A stretch of 64,000 nucleotides of DNA from assembly GCA_021234155.1 (NCBI GenBank), contig JAJEKV010000034.1, positions 7,672,028 through 7,736,027 on the forward strand. The letters run 5' to 3'. The notes beneath the pieces are model-generated. The model did no database searches. It saw nothing but the letters and a program-made list of their open reading frames with translations, and was not told where the DNA came from. Source of the DNA: Isoetes taiwanensis. Its lineage: Eukaryota > Streptophyta > Lycopodiopsida > Isoetales > Isoetaceae. Below, in pieces: positions 53,779-64,000 of the stretch. The position numbers and the translations under genes are program-made. Every line of letters begins with the position of its first letter. The stretch's first letter is position 1.

Positions 53779-55003
53779 TGCAAGATCTTCAAGTCAAATA
53801 GAGAGTCTTGCAATAGTTTAAATATTCAAACTTCAACTATGTATTGAACTAGTTATGAAGTATTAACTTAAACCATACAATCACTGTAGTAATAAAATGC
53901 TTTTAAAAATAAATTGATCATAATCTGTAGCTAATTTGGTTTTTTAGATTCAAGTGAATTCATTTATAAAAACAAGCCAAACTATATAGTCACCCCTGAT
54001 CAAATTATCTCTACCTCAATCATACAATGAATCGATACTTATAGATGATATATTCCCTATCTCTGACGGTTGTGCAGCACCAAGCTCAAAAAGCTCGCCT
54101 CATGTTTAAATATTATTTGACTGCCAAACTATTCTATATTTACACTTGTACATATTAAATATTGAATGAACAATTCAATGGTTTATGCTCTTATAGGTTT
54201 ATTTTGCACCTATATCTAGGTCATACATTCAATTTTTTCCAATCCGTATATGACCCTAGGTTAAATCCAACTTCCTAGTTGGAGATGCATGTGGACTTGG
54301 GCTTGGGATAAACTACTCCATCCTAGGGTGGTGTTTTGTGGCGATTCTTCACAGATGCCCTCGGGTGAATGTGCTTGTCCACAGATTTGATCCTAGAGTG
54401 TCAGCACTCTGCCCAGTGTGCAAGCAAAGGGATGAGACCATTGAGCATTGTTTCTTTTTATGTGATCATCTCCAGCCTGTTTGGTCTTGGCTGCTCTCTC
54501 TTTTTCATGTGACATTAACAAGTCAGCAAGTGCTTCTGGCTATTTATCCGGATACTTGGAATAAGGTGCGGAGTCAAGCATTTCATTTGGCGTCAGGATG
54601 GTTGTTGTGGTCTATCTGGAAGCGCAGAAGATTGTGTATCTTTCAGGGTTTGGATATTCCCCCTGTAGTAGTCCTCCAAAATGCACAAGCTAGAATCGCT
54701 AAGGCCTACCATTGTTCTTCGCTTGCTCCTGCCAAGCGACAGTTGATATTTGAGTCCTATTTGAGTGTGTTGTCTTATGCAGCTGGTGGTTCTATTCAGT
54801 GGATCATGATTATCCTCTGAAATTGTATTCCCGCCACTGCATTTATATCTGGCTTTTGTCTTGATGTTTCAATAAAGTTTGTCGTTCTTCAAAAAAAAAA
54901 AAAAAAAAAATCCAACTTCCTATGATGTTGTTCTCAGATGTCTATGACGATTATCATGACAGCCAATGATCTTATAACATTTAACACTATATGTGTTACA
55001 ACA
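53779..55003 (-). repeat. Copia-type LTR remnant (unit B, split by LINE)
   Basis: Same LTR as in A, starting TGCAAGATC and ending GTGTTACAACA, with a LINE fragment inside at 54278-54910. Confidence 0.6.
54278..54910 (+). mobile_element. 5'-truncated LINE-1-type copy (unit B)
   Basis: 633 bp, flanked by AAATCCAACTTCCTA, ending AATAAAGTTTGTCGTTCTTC and poly-A. It encodes the LINE-1 zf-RVT end (HRCPRVNVLVHRFDPRVSAL, CPVCKQRDETIEHCFFLC, SWLLWSIWKRRRLCIFQG) with a few substitutions from the LINE-1 at 11162. Short frame damage near its 5' end compared with C falls at CTG/CAG positions. Confidence 0.9.
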
Positions 55004-55008
55004 TGAAT

Positions 55009-55191
55009 GTGACCTCAAGGGCACTCGCTTTTTAGTGTAAGAGGACCTCTGGCTAGTTCAGCTAACTCGACGATGTTAGGAGCTATGCAATGCTCGAGAC
55101 GCGAGGTTTCAAAAAAAATGGGCAATATAGCGGGAAGCCACAACACTCATTTGTGACCAGTGGCCTCAAAACCACTCTTTATCTTATCTTA
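55009..55191 (+). mobile_element. SINE-b of unit B
   Basis: As in A, with small substitutions; tail CTTTATCTTATCTTAC. Confidence 0.65.
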
Positions 55192-56116
55192 CTATAGGTC
55201 AGACTTACATTCTATTAATGTTTCTTCTCTTGTGTTTGTCTTAGGGTTTGACAAGAATTTTTGTTACACTCTTGGAAGATAATCAATTTCCTAAGAAATA
55301 GAAAAACCATCCACCCCAAAACCACATGATGCATGGATTTCTATGCATGTCAACATGTGCCAGTACATGTATCTAATGTTACACACGTTGATTATTGCTC
55401 GGCCTCTGACATGATCTTTAAATATCATTATAACCCTATCAATGTACAACTTTGATCACATTATGTGTACCTTGGATCAACATGATTGTGTTTTTTAACT
55501 TTTGCCAGAAGATTTTCCACCATTAATTAAACATGAGCACAATCTTCCGCCTCCCATTTCACATACATCTAGTACATCATTCTCCAATTTTGCACTACAC
55601 TTCAAACAACCTAGAAACTCCATTATAGCTATGCATTTTGCACATCTATGATTAATGACCAACATCGCTTCAAGACATGTTTCTAGTTGTCTTTATGTTC
55701 CATCCTAATATTAGTAGCTGAATGGTCCGGTTGAGTGGAGAACTCCTTTAAATATGGCCTTGCCACTAATTTGTGTAAAAGTTCTTATCTTTGTTCTAGA
55801 ATTCATGTATGATTGTATCAATTGGTATTAGAGCACGGTTTTGATTTTCTTTGGACCTATGAGTAGTGGAACCATCGGTTATGATCTCAGTAGTGACCAT
55901 GAAGCAGGTCGAGAGTTTTGAAGGATCTTTGGAATTCAACAAAGCAATAAAGAGGGAAATACTCCAATGAAACAAGAACTTGGACAATTTCTCGAGTCTA
56001 CACTAAAGTAGTGCTTTGACTTTAGATAGTTTTGCAGATATACTATATATAACTATGTAGAGCAACCTACATAGTTAGATGCGTGGGACTTGTGAGGAGA
56101 TACGTGGATTGGAAAC
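55192..56116 (+). other. Unit B stretch without genes
   Basis: Counterpart of 46971-47890, including the TGGTATTAGAGC primer-like site at about 55821. No gene recognised. Confidence 0.4.
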
Positions 56117-56517
56117 CAGTGTTCATTTTTTTGTGCAAGATGCAACTGACTAGAAGGCTTATGCAAAGGTCAGGAGGCACATGTGCAAAAAAAAGGGCAG
56201 TGTATAGAGGGGGCACAACTATTATTTGCGATCAGTGGCCTCGAAACCCATGGTTGGGTTATCTCTAGTTGCTTCCAAATACATTGGCCCAAATTTTTTC
56301 GTTGATGTATTGTGTTGGGACATAGTCTCCTTGCTTGATTTAAGCTATGTTTGGCGCATAGTCCACCTTGCTTGATTTGGGCTATGTGTTGGGGCATAGT
56401 CCTCCTCTTGCTTGATTTGGGCTTATGCCTTACGTCCATCCATACCGTCCCAAGATCCACTATGGTCTCTGTGAGTGACGTAAAAATTTAATCTAATCTA
56501 ATTAAATCTAATCTAAT
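56117..56517 (+). mobile_element. SINE-c of unit B
   Basis: As in A, with a shortened head (GGCGTGAGGAA missing near 56157) and tail (TAATC)n. Confidence 0.65.
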
Positions 56518-56772
56518 GGCAGTTTATTGTCGTGCCATGGTCATCATCGTCAATAAATCCTATTGAGAGTTGTTGTAAGACAAATCAAATTCAATCCGTC
56601 ACTACAAATGCGTCACTAGATTCCTCACAAAATGGGTTGGTCAAAACCAACTTCTGATTTATTTATTAGTGATCATCTTCTACATCAACCTGCAAAATGG
56701 TTCCATTACAAGTGTCTATTTAATCTTGAGCTACTTGGGTTCTTGCATGCTTATCACTCAATTAGTGGATCA

Positions 56773-57956
<1,184 letters not shown>

Positions 57957-59146
57957 ACACGTATGAAATTAGAACACAGTGCCGAGCTATCAATACTAAC
58001 CGTTCTTAAGAGGAAAATAGTTCTTCAATGACTCATATATTTGTTGCAATAAATGGCCTAGATTCTATGGTGCCAAAAAATAAATCTGAAATACCCTTAT
58101 GTTTTGCTAAAATTAACAAAACGCCCCTAGTTTTGGAGGTATTTTTATGGAAATGATCATAACTTTTTTGTGATGATCCAAATGAGAATGAGTCTTTCAG
58201 ATATATTATAGAAGAGGTTGAGATCTTTCCATGAAAGTTAACATCTCCTGAATCGGATTCCGAAATCTCAAGTTATGGTCTCAAGTTGCTAGATCGAATC
58301 ACGGTTGCCATGGTTTTTGCAAGGCGGTGCCCTCAAAAAAATAGTTGCTGTGAGAGTGAGGAAAAAGCGGCGCCATCACCACTGGAACTCAGCAGACTGG
58401 CCTGACCTAGCGAAATCATAGCAGCGGCTATGGCGCCAGATAGCTAAGGTAGTGCTCTGCCGGATAGCTAAGGATAGCTAAGGACCAAACTCCTTTTGAG
58501 ATTTTCTTCAAAAATTAGAAAGGATATTGAAAAAGTCAGTGTCCATGTCATAATTGTATTTGGGAAATGTCCATGATGTAATTGTATTATGGCAAAAGAA
58601 CTATGTGTAAAAGGCACATGAATAATGCAGTAAAAGGCATGCATAAATGAATACATTAAACAAGGTGTTTGCACATGGAGGGTTGCCTTCCATGGCCAAA
58701 GAGTGAAATGGCTTAAATCATAGTTCAAAGTCATGTTTAACTTGATTAAGCATGTGGAAATCCATAACCCTGAACATTTGGAAACAAAATTCTCTGTAGC
58801 CAGACGAACTACCTTTATCTTTCAAAATGCAGCCAATGTAGATATGCGAGATGCAACTCTAGACTAGGCATGTAGGCCAGAAGTCAGAGCCTCAGAACAG
58901 ACGCACAGTATAGGCTTCGATCAACTGAGCCACTTGAATTTGCATATTGTAGGGGTCGCAAAAGACAGTTCAGGTTCATGTTTAGATACAGAGGCAGTTA
59001 CACATTTCTTTTTGGGTACAATGTATCCCCAGAACCCAGGATCTTTACAGTGCAAAGAGTGGGTGCACATCAGCATGACAGGCCACGCCACCTCCTGGTG
59101 TGTTTTTTGGATCTTTGAGATAGGCTACATGTCTTGCAGCATGGTA

Positions 59147-59503
59147 GTCACCTCAAAGGCATTTGCTTCTCAGTACAGGAGGATCTCTTGTCCATACAAC
59201 TAACCCATTGGCGAGACGAGCTCTGCAAGGTTCGAGAGGCCAGGCCCCAGAAGAAATGGGCAGTATATCGCAGAGGCTCAGCAATTGTTCGTGATCAGTG
59301 GCTTGCAAATCCCTGGCTGGGGTATTTCTAGGTGCCTCCCCACGTTTGATTTGGTATGTTTGGTTTTGTTAACAAAACTTGTAAACTTGTATAGTTCTTG
59401 GTTCGGTGATAAGGCTTTTTAGTCTTCTAGTTTTTGTTTGGGCTTCTGCCCTTTGCTTTGTATCATCCCATGGCCCGGGGGGTCTCCATGGACGTAAAAA
59501 TGC
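59147..59503 (+). mobile_element. SINE-a of unit C (uninterrupted)
   Basis: Same as in B but with the full tail ATCCCATGGCCCGGGGGGTC, then TCCATGGACGTAAAAATGC. Confidence 0.65.
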
Positions 59504-59769
59504 TTATCTCATCTCATCTCATCCCATCCCATCCCATCCCATCCCATCCCATCCCATCCCATCCCATCCCATCCCATCTCATCCCATCCCATCCCATCCC
59601 ATCCCATCCCATCCCATCCCATCCCATCCCATCCCATCCCATCCCATCTCATCTCATCTCATCTCATCTCATCTCATCTCATCTCATCTCATCTCATCTC
59701 ATCTCATCTCATCTCATCTCATCTCATCTCATCTCATCTCATCTCATCTCATCTCATCTCATCTCATCT
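59504..59769 (+). repeat. (TCATC/CCATC)n pentanucleotide array, unit C
   Basis: About 53 five-base units, slightly longer than in B, with a different arrangement of the ATCCC block. Confidence 0.95.
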
Positions 59770-59779
59770 GTGTTAATAT

Positions 59780-60260
59780 ATTTCAATTTTCTAAACTCCT
59801 AGTCAAGCACACCTATTTGTGAAGATGTTTTTGCTTCATAATTAAGGCATATACTTCCACATTTGCCTAGGACTCTTATGCCTAATTTTTATCACATTAC
59901 TATCTCCTACCTTACTCATAATAATGCCCCCGAGCTTCTTTTATTTTAGCTTGCTCAAACTTCCCCTCATCACTAACACTCCTACTGCTAGAGTCACAAC
60001 TTGTTCCACGGTTCTACCACCACTAGAACCTTCATTGGTAGACGAGCTAACAACCTCTACAACTACACTTCTGGCTGCAGCATTGCTCACCTCAATAGCA
60101 TCATCATTCTCAATTAAATATCACAAGTCTTTAACTTCCAACACATGTTTTATTTTGTCCTTCCGCCCCTGAAACCCAGGTCCACCTTTGAACACTTCAA
60201 TTGCTCCCAAAGGATCTACTCCAAATCTACTCGACATAATTTAACCTGGCTCTGATACCA
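59780..60260 (-). pseudogene. Copia-type gag fragment and primer site (unit C)
   Basis: As in B; primer site at 60248-60260; frame broken. Confidence 0.55.
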
Positions 60261-60261
60261 A

Positions 60262-61489
60262 TGCAAGATCTTCAAGTCAAATAGAGAGTCTTGCAATAGT
60301 TTAAATATTCAAACTTCAACTATGTATTGAACTAGTTATGAAGTATTAACTTAAACCATACAATCACTGTAGTAATAAACAGTTTTTAAAATAAATTGAT
60401 CATAATCTGTAGCTAATTTGGTTTTTTAGATTCAAGTGAATTCATTTATAAAAACAAGCCAAACTATATAGTCACCCCTGATCAAATTATCTCTACCTCA
60501 ATCATACAATGAATCGATACTTATAGATGATATATTCCCTATCTCTGACGGTTGTGCAGCACCAAGCTCAAAAAGCTCGCCTCATGTTTAAATATTATTT
60601 GACTGCCAAACTATTCTATATTTACACTTGTACATATTAAATATTGAATGAACAATTCAATGGTTTATGCTCTTATAGGTTTATTTTGCACCTATATCTA
60701 GGTCATACATTCAATTTTTTCCAATCCGTATATGACCCTAGGTTAAATCCAACTTCCTAGTTGGAGATGCATGTGGACTTGGGCTTGGGATAAACTACTC
60801 CATCCTAGGGTGGCTGTGCTTTGGTGGCAGATTCTTCACAGATGCCCTCGGGTGAATGTGCTTGTCCACAGATTTGATCCTAGAGTGTCAGCACTCTGCC
60901 CAGTGTGCAAGCAAAGGGATGAGACCATTGAGCATTGTTTCTTTTTATGTGATCATCTCCAGCCTGTTTGGTCTTGGCTGCTCTCTCTTTTTCATGTGAC
61001 ATTAACAAGTCAGCAAGTGCTTCTGGCTATTTATCCGGATACTTGGAATAAGGTGCGGAGTCAAGCATTTCATTTGGCGTCAGGATGGTTGTTGTGGTCT
61101 ATCTGGAAGCGCAGAAGATTGTGTATCTTTCAGGGTTTGGATATTCCCCCTGTAGTAGTCCTCCAAAATGCACAAGCTAGAATCGCTAAGGCCTACCATT
61201 GTTCTTCGCTTGCTCCTGCCAAGCGACAGTTAATATTTGAGTCCTATTTGAGTGTGTTGTCTTATGCAGCTGGTGGTTCTATTCAGTGGATCATGATTAT
61301 CCTCTGAAATTGTATTCCCGCCACTGCATTTATATCTGGCTTTTGTCTTGATGTTTCAATAAAGTTTGTCGTTCTTCAAAAAAAAAAAAAAAAAAATCCA
61401 ACTTCCTATGATGTTGTTCTCAGATGTCTATGACGATTATCATGACAGCCAATGATCTTATAACATTTAACACTATATGTGTTACAACA
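60262..61489 (-). repeat. Copia-type LTR remnant (unit C, split by LINE)
   Basis: As in B, with the LINE fragment at 60760-61396. Confidence 0.6.
60760..61396 (+). mobile_element. 5'-truncated LINE-1-type copy (unit C)
   Basis: Same insertion as in B: identical flanks AAATCCAACTTCCTA and the same 5' truncation point, so it was copied by segmental duplication rather than inserted twice. The frame 60771-61307 is open (TWAWDKLLHPRVAVLWWQIL onward). Confidence 0.9.
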
Positions 61490-61494
61490 TGAAT

Positions 61495-61677
61495 GTGACC
61501 TCAAGGGCACTCGCTTTTTAGTGTAAGAGGACCTCCTCGGCTAGTTCACTAACTTCGGCGATGTTAGGAGCTATGCAATGCTCGAGACGAGGGTTTCAAA
61601 AAAAATGGGCAATATAGCGGAAGCCACAACACTCATTTGTGACCAGTGGCCTCAAAACCACTCTTTATCTTATCTTA
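61495..61677 (+). mobile_element. SINE-b of unit C
   Basis: As in B, but the A-box-like segment is altered at a CAG/CTG position (TTCACTAACTTCGGCG against TTCAGCTAACTCGACG). Confidence 0.6.
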
Positions 61678-62600
61678 CTATAGGTCAGACTTACATTCTA
61701 TTAATGTTTCTTCTCTTGTGTTTGTCTTAGGGTTTGACAAGAATTTTTGTTACACTCTTGGAAGATAATCAATTTCCTAAGAAATAGAAAAACCATCCAC
61801 CCCAAAACCACATGATGCATGGATTTCTATGCATGTCAACATGTGCCAGTACATGTATCTAATGTTACACACGTTGATTATTGCTCGGCCTCTGACATGA
61901 TCTTTAAATATCATTATAACCCTATCAATGTACAACTTTGATCACATTATGTGTACCTTGGATCAACATGATTGTGTTTTTTAACTTTTGCCAGAAGATT
62001 TTCCACCATTAATTAAACATGAGCACAATCTTCCGCCTCCCATTTCACATACATCTAGTACATCATTCTCCAATTTTGCACTACACTTCAAACAACCTAG
62101 AAACTCCATTATAGCTATGCATTTTGCACATCTATGATTAATGACCAACATCGTCGGCACATGTTTCTAGTTGTCTTTATGTTCCATCCTAATATTAGTA
62201 GCTGAATGGTCCGGTTGAGTGGAGAACTCCTTTAAATATGGCCTTGCCACTAATTTGTGTAAAAGTTCTTATCTTTGTTCTAGAATTCATGTATGATTGT
62301 ATCAATTGGTATTAGAGCACGGTTTTGATTTTCTTTGGACCTATGAGTAGTGGAACCATCGGTTATGATCTCAGTAGTGACCATGAAGCAGGTCGAGAGT
62401 TTTGAAGGATGCTGGAATTCAACAAAGCAATAAAGAGGGGAAATACTCCAATGAAACAAGAACTTGGACAATTTCTCGAGTCTACACTAAAGTAGTGCTT
62501 TGACTTTAGATAGTTTTGCAGATATACTATATATAACTATGTAGAGCAACCTACATAGTTAGATGCGTGGGACTTGTGAGGAGATACGTGGATTGGAAAC
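61678..62600 (+). other. Unit C stretch without genes
   Basis: Counterpart of 46971-47890; primer-like TGGTATTAGAGC at about 62303. No gene recognised. Confidence 0.4.
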
Positions 62601-63009
62601 CAGTGTTCATTTTTTTGTGCAAGATGCAACTGACTAGAAGGCGTGAGGAATTATGCAAAGGTCAGGAGGCACATGTGCAAAAAAAAGGGCAGTGTATAGA
62701 GGGGGCACAACTATTATTTGCGATCAGTGGCCTCGAAACCCATGGTTGGGTTATCTCTAGTTGCTTCCAAATACATTGGCCCAAATTTTTTCGTTGATGT
62801 ATTGTGTTGGGACATAGTCTCCTTGCTTGATTTAAGCTATGTTTGGCGCATAGTCCACCTTGCTTGATTTGGGCTATGTGTTGGGGCATAGTCCTCCTCT
62901 TGCTTGATTTGGGCTTATGCCTTACGTCCATCCATACCGTCCCAAGATCCACTATGGTCTCTGTGAGTGACGTAAAAATTTAATCTAATCTAATTAAATC
63001 TAATCTAAT
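62601..63009 (+). mobile_element. SINE-c of unit C
   Basis: As in A, with the complete head (GGCGTGAGGAATTATGCAAA) and (TAATC)n tail. Confidence 0.65.
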
Positions 63010-63264
63010 GGCAGTTTATTGTCGTGCCATGGTCATCATCGTCAATAAATCCTATTGAGAGTTGTTGTAAGACAAATCAAATTCAATCCGTCACTACAAA
63101 TGCGTCACTAGATTCCTCACAAAATGGGTTGGTCAAAACCAACTTCTGATTTATTTATTAGTGATCATCTTCTACATCAACCTGCAAAATGGTTCCATTA
63201 CAAGTGTCTATTTAATCTTGAGCTACTTGGGTTCTTGCATGCTTATCACTCAATTAGTGGATCA

Positions 63265-64000
63265 ATGGAGTCCAAGAACTATTTTGGCTGGAGCATTTTT
63301 CTGGTTTTTCTGTTATTTCTAAACAATGAAGCATTGGCACGGTGATCCACAAAGCTTTTATGATCGGACTTGTCCCGAGGCTGAGTCTATTGTCGAGGAT
63401 CAAATGAGCGGATGATGATTTTAATGATCCTCGTATAGCTGGTCCCCTTCTCAGAATGCATTTTCATGATTGCTTTGTTCAAGTACAACAAACATCAACC
63501 CTTAATCCTTTTCATTTGGGTAAATTATAATCAGATTAAAATATAACAATCTGCTGTTGTGATGCCTCTATTCTTCTGGATGACATAGCCACCATGCAAG
63601 GAGAAAAAAATGCACGCGCAAGTAAGAATTCTCTTAGAGGATATGAGTACATAGATCAGATCAAAGTTGCATTGGAGAAACAAAGGCCACGGTGTAGTAT
63701 CATGTCTTTGACATAGTAACCATAGTTGCAAGAGACTGTGTAGCTCTGGTACAACTTAAAATACATATTTCTGCATCCTTTTTACTAATTCATATCTAAT
63801 ATAACATGAGTCTAACATGAATCTATATATTGTCAGCATTATAATATGAACCTATGTTGTTTGATCTAAATGCGCATGGGAGGACCATCATATGATGTGC
63901 TTCTAGGCGCGAGATGCATTAAGTGCAAATCTTACACAGCCAATACTGATATATCGAGCACCAATTCTTCACTATCTCGACTCATAACAAAATTAAGCAA
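63265..64000 (+). pseudogene. Class III peroxidase, unit C copy (partial)
   Basis: Same exon layout as B. After the signal peptide the reading is LAR then TGA, because CAGCTGATC of A and B appears as CGGTGATCC. Further oddities at TGATCGGACTTGTCCCGAGG and GTCGAGGATC follow the same CAG/CTG pattern, so the damage may be a sequence artefact. The exon 2 acceptor is missing as in B. The window ends within exon 3. Confidence 0.8.

Larger units (their letters stand above)
58286..64000 (+). repeat. Tandem unit C (cut by window end)
   Basis: Nearly identical to B in order and sequence, with local clusters of differences at CAG/CTG sites (for example 61530-61570 and 63337-63420). It ends inside the peroxidase third exon at the window edge. 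Confidence 0.9.

Noticed and set aside
56632-56772. N-terminal 47-residue extension of the peroxidase
   Set aside because: The following Met begins a standard secretory signal peptide; the extension is AT-rich and unlike peroxidase precursors.

Overview
This is plant nuclear DNA dominated by transposable elements. Evidence: Ty3-type and Copia-type LTR retrotransposons with plant initiator-Met-tRNA primer sites, L1-type LINEs with a zf-RVT C-terminus, tRNA-derived SINEs, a class III (secretory) peroxidase and an LRR-Roc-COR gene. I cannot fix the species; the dense nesting suits a large land-plant genome, possibly a seed-free lineage (inference).

Layout. (1) 1-9808, minus strand: Ty3-type element E1, left end outside the window. 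(2) 9809-11144 and 39314-40036, minus strand: two halves of one broken LRR-Roc-COR host gene. They are separated by a LINE (LINE-1, 11162-39296, 17-bp target duplication), which was hit by Ty3-type element E2 (12905-37542, about 24.6 kb, target duplication CATTC). E2 was hit by a short non-autonomous LTR-type element E4 (19719-22300, CCATC) and by a Tat-like element E3 (26205-35141, opposite strand, TCAAT). (3) 41722-64000: three tandem copies (A, B, C) of a unit with three SINEs, a Copia LTR remnant and a decayed peroxidase gene, each with its own later insertions.

The most notable system is in E1 and E2. Between the 5' LTR and gag, both carry two extra genes. The first encodes a protein of about 394 residues that starts exactly like the histone H3 tail (MARTKQTARK in E2, MARTKETAR in E1), continues through a long charged region and ends in a complete H3-type histone fold with CENH3-like residues (EIRHFQ, LIP, RVTLM). 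The second encodes an unrecognised protein of about 503 residues (called p57 here) with a strong acidic tract. Each extra gene has its own TATA-like box 109-121 bp before the ATG, and two or three hairpin-forming inverted repeats of about 70 bp lie upstream. The hairpin sequence differs between E1 and E2, but the nearest hairpin-to-TATA spacing is nearly the same. The pol of both elements ends in a chromodomain-like motif, so one element appears to encode both an H3-tail mimic and a potential H3-tail reader.

A caution: many differences between near-identical repeats here (E2 LTR pair, E3 LTR pair, units B and C) fall on CAG/CTG trinucleotides, often read as CGG/CCG. This looks like a consensus-sequence artefact at methylated CHG sites, so some frameshifts in E3, the E2 3' LTR and units B/C may not be real.
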